From Haliclystus octoradiatus (lineage: Eukaryota; Cnidaria; Staurozoa; Stauromedusae; Haliclystidae), in the NCBI GenBank assembly GCA_916610825.1, contig OU744447.1, positions 12,693,751 to 12,757,750 on the forward strand: 64,000 nt of DNA, given 5' to 3'. The translations under genes were made by a program, and so were the position numbers. Below, in pieces: positions 47,201-60,100 of the stretch (position 1 is the stretch's first letter; every line of letters begins with the position of its first letter). A model generated the notes under the pieces. It worked only from the letters and a program-made list of their open reading frames with translations. It did no database searches and had not been told where the DNA came from.

Positions 47201-50200
47201 TCCAATTATGGTAAGGGTACTGATTTTGTTAATATCATCACGATAATTCACAATGCTAATTGCTAATAAATTCAAAGCTTCTCCACATTATTCAGCGAAA
47301 CTGTTTATGGTAGTTAGTTTAGCCTATGTGAAATAGATTATATGGTTGATGTTGAAAGAATTTAATGATTAGCTGAAATTCCAACTATGTTAAGGGTATC
47401 AATTCAGTTAATATCAACACGATAATTCAAACTGCTATTTGCTAATAAATTCAAAGCTTCTCAATATTATTTGACAAAATTACTCATGGTAGTTAGTTTA
47501 GCTTATGTGAAATAGAAAATGTGATTTATTTTGAAAATATTCACTAATTAGCTGAAATTCCAATTATGTTAAGGGTATCGATTCAGTTAATATCAACACA
47601 ACAATTCAAACTGCTATTTGCTAATAAATTCAAAGCTTCTCAATATTATTTGACAAAATTACTCATGGCGGTTAGTTTACCTTATGTGAAATAGAAAATG
47701 TGATTTATTTTGAAAATATTCAATAATTAGCTGAAATTCCAATTATGATAAGGGTACTGATTTTGTAAATATCAACACGATAATTCACAATGCTATTAGC
47801 TAATACATTCAAAAATTCTCAATATTGTTTGACAAAATTACTCATGGTAGTTAGTTTAGCTTATGTGGAATAGATAATATGATTTTTTTTGAAAAAATTC
47901 AATAATTAGCTGGAATTCCAATTATGGTAAGGGTATAACTGATTTTGTTAATATCATCACGATAATTCACAATGCTAATTGCTAATAAATTCAAAGCTTC
48001 TCAACATTATTCAGCGAAACTGCTTATGGTAGTTAGTTTAGCCTATGTGAAATAGATTATATGGTTGATGTTGAAAAAATTTAATGATTAGCTGAAATTC
48101 CAATTATGTTTAAGGGTATCAATTCAGTAAATATCAACACGATAATTCAAACTGCTATTTGCTAATAAATTCAAAGCTTCTCAATATTATTTGACAAAAT
48201 TACTCATGGTAGTTAGTTTAGCTTATCTGAAATAGAAAATATGATTTATTTTGAAAAAATTAAATAATTAGCTGAAATTCCAATTATGCTAAGGTAGGCC
48301 TACTGATTTTGTTAATATCAACACGATAATTCACAATGCTATTTGCTAATAAATTCAAAATTTCTCAATATTGTTTGACAAAACTACTCATGGCAGTTAG
48401 TTTAGCTTATGTGAAATAGAAAATGTGATTTATTTTGAAAATATTCAATAATTAGGAGAAGTTCCAATTATGCTAAGGGTACTGATTTTGTTAATTTCAA
48501 CGCGATAATTCACAATGTTATTTGCTAATAAATTCGAAATTTTAAATATTGTTTGACAAAATTACTCATGGTAGTTAGTTTAGCTTAAGTGAAATAGAAA
48601 ATATGATTTATTTTGAAAAAATTAAATAATTAGCTGAAATTCCAATTATGCTAAGGGTACTGATTTTGTTAATATCAACACGATGATTCACAATGCTATT
48701 TGCTAATAAATATAAAAATTCTCAACATTATTCAGCGAAATTGCTTATGGTAGTTAGTTTAGCCTAGGTGAAATAGATAATATGATTGAATTTGAAAGAA
48801 TTTAATGATTAGCTGAAATTCCAACTATGTTAAGGGTATCAATTCAGTTAATATCAACACGATAATTCAAACTGCTATTTGCTAATAAATTCAAAGCTTC
48901 TCAATATTATTTGACAAAATTACTCATGGTAGTTAGTTTAGCTTATGTGAAATAGAAAATGTGATTTATTTTGAAAATATTCACTAATTAGCTGAAATTC
49001 CAATTATGTTAAGGGTATCGATTCAGTTAATATCAACACAACAATTCAAACTGCTATTTGCTAATAAATTCAAAGCTTCTCAATATTATTTGACAAAATT
49101 ACTCATGGCGGTTAGTTTACCTTATGTGAAATAGAAAATGTGATTTATTTTGAAAATATTCAATAATTAGCTGAAATTCCAATTATGATAAGGGTACTGA
49201 TTTTGTAAATATCAACACGATAATTCACAATGCTATTAGCTAATACATTCAAAAATTCTCAATATTGTTTGACAAAATTACTCATGGTAGTTAGTTTAGC
49301 TTATGTGGAATAGATAATATGATTTTTTTTGAAAAAATTCAATAATTAGCTGGAATTCCAATTATGGTAAGGGTATAACTGATTTTGTTAATATCATCAC
49401 GATAATTCACAATGCTAATTGCTAATAAATTCAAAGCTTCTCAACATTATTCAGCGAAACTGCTTATGGTAGTTAGTTTAGCCTATGTGAAATAGATTAT
49501 ATGGTTGATGTTGAAAAAATTTAATGATTAGCTGAAATTCCAATTATGTTTAAGGGTATCAATTCAGTAAATATCAACACGATAATTCAAACTGCTATTT
49601 GCTAATAAATTCAAAGCTTCTCAATATTATTTGACAAAATTACTCATGGTAGTTAGTTTAGCTTATCTGAAATAGAAAATATGATTTATTTTGAAAAAAT
49701 TAAATAATTAGCTGAAATTCCAATTATGCTAAGGTAGGCCTACTGATTTTGTTAATATCAACACGATAATTCACAATGCTATTTGCTAATAAATTCAAAA
49801 TTTCTCAACATTATTCAGCGAAATTCCTTATGGTAGTTAGTTTAGCCTAGGTGAAATAGATAATATGATTGATGTTGAAAAAATTTAATGATTACTTGAA
49901 ATTCCAATTATGTTAAGGGTATCGATTTAGTTAATATCAACACGATAATTCACACTGCTAATTGCTAATAAATTCAAAGCTTCTACATATTATTTGACAA
50001 AATTACTCAAGGTAGTTAGTTTAGCTTATGTGAAATATAAAATATGATTTATTTTGAAAAAATTCAATAATTAGCTGAAATTCCAATTATGCTAAGGGTA
50101 CTGATTTTGTTAATTTCAACATGATAATTCACAATGGTATTTGCTCATAAATTCAAAACTACTCAACAATATTTAGCAAAATTACTCATGGTAGTTAGTT

Positions 50201-53200
50201 GGTTTAGCCTATATGAAATAGATAATATGATTTATGTTGATAAAAATTAATGATTAGCTGAAATTCCAATTATGTGCTATGTGTATAGATTTTATATTAA
50301 ACAATGCCTGTTTCTTATAAACAAATCAATACGTCACAAAATAATTTATTCGAACCCATTCGGGATATTTTCTACAATGTCTCTGACATGGAAAATATTG
50401 GGAAGCTTTCTATAGGCACTTTATAATATTCGTAAAGTCTAAAAATCGCTATGACGCTATTGAGCCTACATGCAGACGTTAAGGGAACACTGAATTGTAT
50501 TTTTGGTCTGCATGCAGGCTCCTCGATATTCGGCACCACCTGAAGTTTCTTTACAGCCAATCCCAAGCGTTCTTGCATCCAGACCCCAATTTGAAAAAGT
50601 GTGAAAACGAAAAGCTCAGTCAGTTTACGAATTTTACTGTTTTACCATGGTTTAACAAACTGAATTCAACTACAAGTATTTGTTTCCCCGATACATAAGG
50701 AACGTTTAGCCTACGATGAAAGTAATAAAATGATGTACTGCGATATCACAACAACTTATCACTGGAACGAATTCTTTAACTTTACCGCTCAAAATGAAAT
50801 ATGGTTTGTTTTTCTACTTGCTCTGAACATGCGAGATTCGGTGAAATGTTTTGGCGGTCATGGTCAATACGTATTTTACGACATCGTACTCTCTCTCATC
50901 CATTTTTCTGAGAAGTGGACATGTTATAGGTAAGTTTATTTGCTGTTTTCTTTCAATTGCTTCTTTATATCAACAAGACTTATGTTGCTGCTATGGCACT
51001 GCTGCAATACTATACTAGGCTATTGAACTTGGAAGATATCATTGCTAGCTAATCCACCATCTTAATTCAAAAGCATAGGATAACAGGCCTTCTAGATAAA
51101 TAAACACATCGTTATTAAAGATATGCTGCGGTATTGGCAAGTAGTTTATGTCTATTTTGTAAGCTGCCCCAGCTTCGAATTTCTTTTCAGAAGATCATAA
51201 GATTCCTGATATTTTTGTCGACCAATCAGTTCAGATCAGCAGACTAACTCAGCCTGACTGTTCGAATTGGGCTAATCTAATATGCTTGTTATATTCCTAT
51301 ACTTTCTATAAAATTATTTTAACATTTGGCTTCATTTTTGTTACCAGTTGTTTAAAATGATAAGGGGGACATTATTATTCAAAATAATTTAACAGATATG
51401 AAAAATCAAGTAGATTAGAATGAGTTTACAAGCCGTAACCCACTTACTGCAATCTGCCATGTTCCCCAATCAGACTGAAAAACATAAAATATCCTGATCA
51501 TCGTTTTATTTAGATATGATATCTTGAAAACACAATCGAATTTATTAAATGCCTTTATTCAACTTAGAAAAAGCAAGGAAGTTACGATGTGACCCACTTA
51601 CGCGCAGTTTGTGATCCACTTAGAGCTACAAAACAGATTATTATATGAGCTTCGACATTTTCTGTATTGAATTGAGGCTATACTGAATTTTTCTGTAATA
51701 GCTATTCCTAATTGGTGTTGCTGATATTTTTCAAAACATATCTGATTTATTGTAATCATTAGTTGTAATACATTCTATCTGAAGAGTTCTCAGCCTCTAA
51801 ACCTATATAGTCCTTGTCAAAAATCACATATTCTCCTACGATTTGCATCTTGATATTCTACTGTCTGCATAGGTTTATTATCTTAACTTGTTTGTTGTGT
51901 TTTTCTATACAAACTATAGGAATTTGCTGGATGGGAATTTGAAAACATTCATGGCTATTGTTTTTTCACCACTTGCCTGACTATGCAACCCAATTAAAAA
52001 TAGGTAGGCATGGTATATATTTAACTGTACTACGTTTGTAATTCAGGATTCCTAAACTTCCAAGTAGTTATTTCGGAAATTGAAAATTGCGTTTCTCATT
52101 TTTTTTGTAAAAAGAGATTTTCGCGTTTAACCCTCTTTCACTCCATTTCAGGATTCCAAAGCTACTGAAATCGCAAAAGATTATGTACCCACTAGACTGG
52201 TCCAAAAAACATGAAAGTTTGAAATGTTATCTGGCCCATCAATTTTCTTGTTCAGAATGCGTGCACACATTTTATTGTAATTTGACATTGGGAAATGGGG
52301 TCCCAAGGCCCCTCTAAATTAATACGTAAAGTTAATGGGGAAAACGCTGATATTTTTCAAACGCTAATACGTCATCTTTGTGAAAACATATTCTAAAATT
52401 TGCTCACATGGCCGTGGAGGTAATGATCTGAATAATCTGAATTTATTAATTTAAATGTTTGAATCTTTATCATTCCCTTAAAACTATGGGGTTGAATACG
52501 ATGCATAAAAAAACGTGACTTCTGCTGTAAAAAAGGATTAATCTATAAGTGTCTGCTGTCAATCTGTCAATCTAAAAATATTTCCGTGAAAGGTGTCACC
52601 GTCGTTTATATCGTAGTTTGAAGAAAGTTTGTAACTCGAGAAGGTCATTCTGTTGAACGGTGACTGTTTTATAGATTCAGAGCATATTGATGTTGTTATT
52701 GAGATATTCATTATTGTTACGGTCGCTATTATTTAGATAAACAAAATATGGAATAAAGTTTAAATAAAGTTTCGAATAAAACGTTGGAAATCAAACAAAG
52801 ATATCGCATATATTCGTATGTCGATTCCTATTTATATTCATATTCATATTCATTAATTTATATTCAAATTTATAAAACATCTAATAAATTTTGGGCCACG
52901 GAGAACGGTGAAGCACAAGCGATCAACTGTTCCAAACGTCGAACGATGATAAAGTTCAGTAATCCACAAAGAATTTTACGAATACATTTTCGGAAGTCAC
53001 ATGTGAGCAGTTACATGTTCAAGCTTGAATTTATGAAGACATCGAATTATTTCTTTGTCACGTAGCAAGGGATATAGCTCTTTAAAAGTTTTCAAACATT
53101 TTGAGATTCAAGTAATTACCTCCGTAGATCAAGTTGAACAATGTCAGAGGCTTTGTTTCCGAAGTTTTATTTCCCTAATGGCAGCTAGTTCTGTTATAAA

Positions 53201-56200
53201 TTTTGACTGAGTTAAACAAAATGAACAGCTTTCTGAGTAATATTTCTGCTATCTGAGTAAAGCGGCGGTAGCAAGAATGAACATTTTAATAACAAGTTAA
53301 CGACATATTGTGTCTATAAAACAGCCACCGTTCAACAGAATGACCTTCTCGAGTTACAAACTTTCTTCAAACTACGATATCAAAATATGCATTTGCAAAA
53401 TATAAACGTTTTCCCCATTAGCTTTACGTATTAATTTAGAGGGGCCTTGGGACCCCATTTCTCAATGTCAAATTACAATAAAATTCTGAACAAGAAAATC
53501 GATGGGCCCGATAACATTTCAAACTTTCATGTTTTTTGGACCAGTCTAGTACCCATAGCCTATAGAATTCTAATCAGATTCTCTTTTTTTACAAATTTTC
53601 GCTTAAATCAGATATCCTGAATTCTACGTTGAGACAGATGTTAAGCCTATTAATGTTTTATTGTTAAATGTCTCATAATAGACCTACAGATAAAAAGACA
53701 GGGAATGATGTTCTACGTTGCCTGGATTTTACGAAATAGGAATATAATTGATTTTCATAAATTAGTAATGGTCTGTCTTTTCGATTCACAACAATTCTCT
53801 TTTTTATTATCAGAAAACTGTACATATGTTTGGAAATAACAACCCAGAGTCAACGCAATACATATGTTTTGCAATGATTTAGTGAAATTATGGCTTTCCT
53901 TCTTCATTTGTAACAATTGACCTAACCTTTTCAGTTACATCTCTGTATTTACGGATTTTTGCCGTGTTTGTTATGAATGAAAATGAGATATTTCCTCTTT
54001 ATGAAAAGAAAATTTAATCTTCAAGATTACTTTCACAATTTGTTAATCAATAATCCACAGTTAATATCAGTGAATTGTCAATGTAACACTTGAAGCTTTT
54101 TATACAGAATTAATATTACGTCTGGAAGTAATATTACCTCCATGTCAAAAAATAATATGAAATCATACAAACTGTTAAAAAACATCCATTCCTACTGTGT
54201 CAACTGTGTACATTTGATGTTATCAAAATTAAGCTTGTTACGGCTGCCGGTGTTTTTCTTCCTGGTCACTGTAACCATGAACTACTAAATACTAATTTGA
54301 AGCAACTTCATCTGTTAATCCCACAGAGTACAGTGGAACCCGCTGTGCTAGTCAAAATTGTCAACAATTTTCATTGCAGTTATCCAAATTTGCACATACC
54401 TGAAATTGTTTAAAAAAGACTTGACTACAAAATAGTCAATAGATTTTAAAAGCCAGGTTGCATATGTGCGAGGATTTCAGTTATCGGAATTGCGCTTGCA
54501 ATTCCATTGTGTTGTAGAATATTTACGGCTAAATAATAATCCGATATTGAAAAGTTTTCTTATCAATCAAATTTTGTTCAAGAATATAATACACTGCTGT
54601 AATTTTATTTGAATGTTTTTTAAACATATCCATATATCTTTTCTGCTTATTCTTGTATACCAGTGTGTATCTGCACAGTCTAGCATGGGAATTGAAAAAT
54701 GTTTTTTTGAATAATTATGATATTGACAGGGATTTATTTGATTATGTTCCAATCCTTTAAAATCAAAACTACAGCCTACTTAATTGTTGTTATTAGGTTA
54801 AATTTTTGATCAAATGCGAAAATATTCAAAATTTCTCACATCACTGTTCCTGAACAGTCAGTAGGCCTAATGTTGGGTATCATGAGTATTGCCGTTAATA
54901 TTGTGCATTGTCTGTATTATTATTGTTGAAAAATAGTGTATCGCATGATTAACATAAAGCATAGAATGTTGCATTGTTAATCATAAATTTACATAGATAT
55001 GTATACAAGCTTTCTTGATATTGTTTTTGCTATGATTGTTTTTTTTGTTCCTAAGTAAACAGTTATGATGTAAGAGTGTAATTTAGGTGCAGCTGCTGTC
55101 AGCAGCTCATTGGACTTCATGGGCCAGAAGGTCTATGAACCGCTATCAATATTTTCTGATAAAACATACACAGCAACATAACATAGCAGAGAATAATGGT
55201 TTTGGAATTTGACTGCATTTTTGCTACTGATTTAAGCTTGTCAATATATTGCTCTATAAGGCATTGTATCATAATATAACATGTGATATTGACTGAGGGT
55301 TCGTGACAATTTTAATTTGATAAATTAGGATCTATCCTACTTCTTTTGAAACTTAGAATAAAATCTGCATGTTTTTATTTTACTTCTGTTCACACATCAT
55401 CAGAACGATTGTAATTAATTTTCTATTTTTTTATGACCAAGCAAAGTAATATCGTCTACATTGGCACATTGTCCACAACATACTTTTTTTAAACTTTCAC
55501 CGGCGTTGCCGGCAACTGATTTCACTGTGTTTTGCTAGTTGTCACTTTCATCTTAATGTAGATTTAATCTTTTATTACTTATCTGATCAGTGTTATATGC
55601 ATTTGTTTTTCAGAGTGAAAGTCCTGGATCTCAAAATTGACGAGCAATACTTTAATACACTGTAGCAATCAATACACTGATATGATAAAGAAATGTTACA
55701 CTCTGCTCACAAACCATCAAACATTAAATGTGGTTGAATATTGATGATTTTACTTGCTGGATGTAATAACACAAAAAGCAGATGAAATTTACTTACAAGC
55801 TACACAACAACTTTTCTCTTAAACATTTGGATCTTCTGCTGTTATTTTACAATTATCTATACATGCAGTTGTATTCTGGAATTATTATTGACGTTTGGGT
55901 ATTATTATGATGGACTGATCTTTTTCAATGACCAGCTGATGAATCCAAACTATTACTCTGTTACGATTGAATTGTTGCACTGGCTTTCGTCAGGGTTCCA
56001 GTGTGACTTTATTATAGATCGTAATTGATTTAAATTAAATGTTTAATCTAATCTAAAATTAATATTGTGCTGTAATATGATGATTAACATTGTATAGACA
56101 ATATTTTGATTAGACTATATGTGCAACATTTTGATAAGCAATCGTAAAAATATCTTAAATCAAGAAAATATGTTCTTGTTTCAAGAATCTGATGAGAATA

Positions 56201-57114
56201 TTTGATTTGTAGTTCCAAATGCGCTAGCAAATATTATCTTAATTCAAGAAAATATATGCTTATTTCAAGAAAATGTTTGCTTATTTCAAGCATATATATG
56301 CTTATTTCAAGAATCCAACAATTCTGACTGCACACTATCTTCAGAAATGAAAGCAAAAAGGGTCTTGTTTTAAGACAAAATTTGCTCATTTCAAGAAATT
56401 TAAGCTGGAAAAGAGAATAATATGTCAAGCAAATTTGTGCTTAAAATAAGAAAATATAACAAGCAAATTTATTCTAGGGTAGAAATATTTGCTTCCTATG
56501 TGGACAAGTACATTTATTCTTAATTCAAGCAAAATTTCACTTATTTCAAGAAATTTTTTTCTTGATTTAAGCACATGGATTTTCCTGTGTGTACAGTCAA
56601 GAATTGTAACACATGTAGGCTATCATCCTTGGTTCTAGCTAACTTCGCTTTTAATTTATTTTAATTAATTTAATTTAATTTACATTATACATTTCTTCAT
56701 TTTTTATAATTATAATTATTAATATTTTCTTTTATCTTTCCAACTTCCTTTAATTCTCAAATTTTCAATTTACAGCTTTCATTTTATCAATGCTTAATTT
56801 TTATTGCCTTTCTATTTTAAATTGAAATTAGGATATACTTTACAATTAATCATAATCTGATGTAAATTACATGGGTCTCCCAACTAATTGCTTACAAGAT
56901 TTCCCTGATTGTATGAACCACATTTCAATATTTACACCTGCACTTATACAGTAACAATTTTTTTTTCACATAGTCAAATAAATACATACATACACACATA
57001 CATACATACATACATACATACATACATACATACATACATACATACATACATACATACATACATACATACATACCGTCACACACACATACATACATACATA
57101 CATACATACATACA

Positions 57115-57148
<34 letters not shown>

Positions 57149-60100
57149 CATACATACATACATACATACATACATACATACATACCGTCACACACACATA
57201 CATACATACATACATACATACATACATACATACATACATACATACATACATACATACATACATACATACATACATACATACATACATACATACCGTCACA
57301 CACACATACATACATACATACATACATACATACATACATACATACATACATACATACATACATACATACATACATACATACATACATACATACATACATA
57401 CATACATACATACATACATACAAACATACATACATTTGATTACGATTTCACAGAATGATTGCGCCCCATCGCGTGATGCATCCCCTAGACCATGCCTAGA
57501 TCAAGTTGGGTATTCGAATTATTTTATTTTACAGGGGCGATAAGAGTAGAATTTTGGGACCGGGGTTTATTCAGAAACAGTTACATGACGCGGAAAACGG
57601 CCAGGGAATCAAATAATGAAATAGGCAATTATATCTGTACTCAAACAAAAATCAATCCTCACGTTTTCAAGCTCACATTTCCAAAGGATTTGCTTTTCTT
57701 GAGAACTTGGTCCCAGTCCTGTTCACTACCAGTTATGGCGTACCTGTGTGCATAAGCAACAAAGCATTACGATAAACACATCAAAGAAGTGGTCAGAATA
57801 AATCAAGATATGAAAACCAAGGCTTCAGTGCAATTTACAAGCTGTCATGCTATCATGTTTTTACACATAAGCCCATTTGAATTTGTCTGGATTGGTAATT
57901 TATTAATACGGCCTCCATTCCAATTTCATAATTCCAAGAAACCGCGTATTTCAAATGCGATTGGAAGTCTGAAAAGTATTATCATTCATCAATGCACTAT
58001 AGTCAATATAAAGGTCAGCCACCTCCATTCCAAGGGGGTAACCGGGGATTACCCGTGATAAATATGGGCGCAGTGATATAACAGTGTTAGTTAGAGCACG
58101 TTGATGTTCACAACGATACAATCACACATCTGCTATACTCTGCAGAAAATTTACGTGGCGGGTTAAGGTTCCAGTAAAAGTTATTGGAACAGGTTATTAT
58201 TCCAAGAGCGCGGATTAGCAAGGTTGTGTATCAAAAATTTTGTTCAAGGCGAAATCTTCATGCAGAAGAACAGGCACAGTTACACTCAATCTCTTTGTAA
58301 GTAGTTCTGTAAGCTATCTCAGACGCAGACTGGAATCTGGATATATACTTACTCTCCAAAGTTGATGCCTGAAAGCTTCTTCAATTCTTGTTCCTGTTTG
58401 AGTGACATATCTTTTTCAGCTTCAGCCTACAAAATGGAAAATATATTCACAACATCCATCAGCAGTACAAACGATTGGACATCAACAAAGACGGATGATT
58501 GAACTCTGTTTCAGTTAGATACCAGTGTGTGTGTGTGCGTGGGGGGTGTAACTTCAAATGGTTGGTACACGGGGACGTGCCAATCATTGAGGGTACCTTT
58601 TCACGGTCTTCGAAAAATTTTGAGGTATCTATTTCAGAATTTTCTAAATATTCCAGGTGTTGTTTTTCAATGAGCAAAAAATTTTGATGTAAACCCATGA
58701 AATTGTAATCAATTTTTGAATATGCTTCGAAAAAAAATTATTGAGGGATTCATTTTGGCCTGAATAAAATATTTGAGGTATCGATTTTGGAAAAACAAAA
58801 TTTTGGAGGGCAAAATTTTGAATTCAAATTGGCACCCATCGTCCCTCAAATTTCTTGAGTTACCCCCCCCGGGTTAGATATTCACAGATAACAAAGCATC
58901 TGTGATGTGTGCCACACAAAATACAGAGTAAAAAATCAAGCCAATAAGTCACAAGGTAATAAACAATTGTTTGAGTCATTGCAAAACAAACAAGTAAAAT
59001 ACAGCAAAAGCTAAAATATAGCGAATGGCCCTAAATCAAAACGAGGATAGCCTCGCTATACATCGTAAAAAGTACAAGTTATTCACGGCATGATGTATTT
59101 CCGGCAGAAATTCACTCATACTTTGTCAGGATAAAATATATAGGATACTGTAGTAGTTAACTTACCAGTTCTTGGTTAAGTGTCTTACGAGTTGGTTCCA
59201 TCGTGATAGCCTTTTCTTTTGATAGGGACTGTTCGATGACAGATTCCATAATACCATTGAAAGACTAACACAAAAAACACATATCACTCTTACACGATAC
59301 ACGCACTGCTGCAGCCAAAATGATGGATATATGCAGACTTATTAATAGCATAATTAATCAATCGAGGCACTCGAGTTTAATTGATATTTAAAGTAATTAA
59401 ACTTAAAGCGGGATATACGAGCGGTCGACATCCCTATTGCACGCTTGAGTCAGATTCAATTAAATAACACAGAAATAGGTATTTTTAACAACTACTTCAA
59501 GTCTCTAAGTCGCATCGTAAAGTCTGCGTGGAGTTGAGGGCCGTTATGGAATGAGGCTAGATGGTAGCCCATGACGATTGATTTTTTCAACAAGCATTTG
59601 AACAATGATGTGTGCCATAATGCACAATTCACATCCAAGTCCATGAACCCAGTTGGTACTGGTTTCGCTATATACAGAAGATTCCAAGTACACTCAATCA
59701 TTGAATGTATATCTTGGTATTGAGCATGCGCTCGATTGCGTTTGGCTGATAACTAAGTTCTAGCATGAAGTTCGTAGATCACAATCGGAGAAATGAGAAT
59801 ATTCCTTTCAAGATATAAAATTAAGGTACGTTCCGAATATTTACGTCTACAAAACCGCATATAGAACCTTCTATTAAACCATCGTAAACGGCATACACAT
59901 AATCTAGGCCCTTCAAACAAACAAGCAGTTTTGCTTAAGGGTTGACCCAGGTCATAATTTATATAGCTTACTTGTGATACAATAATATGCTTTTAGTATG
60001 ACTAATATACCAAATATATATCTCATCACACGTCACAATCACGAACGTTCACCATAACAATGACCGCGATTTCTTGCCTAATGTTTTGTCGCAATATCAA

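Noticed and set aside
45985-50285. CRISPR-like regular repeats
   Set aside because: The repeat units are long, contiguous and diverged with no unique spacers, in a eukaryotic intron; this is a satellite.
56909-57439. Open frames with Thr-His-Ile-Tyr or Met-Cys-Val-Tyr repeats on both strands
   Set aside because: They are translations of the (CATA)n array, which lacks stops in several frames by chance.
57523-57755. Plus-strand open frame after an acceptor-like site in the NAT10 intron
   Set aside because: No partner exon, donor or recognisable motif; kept only as a note in the intron entry.
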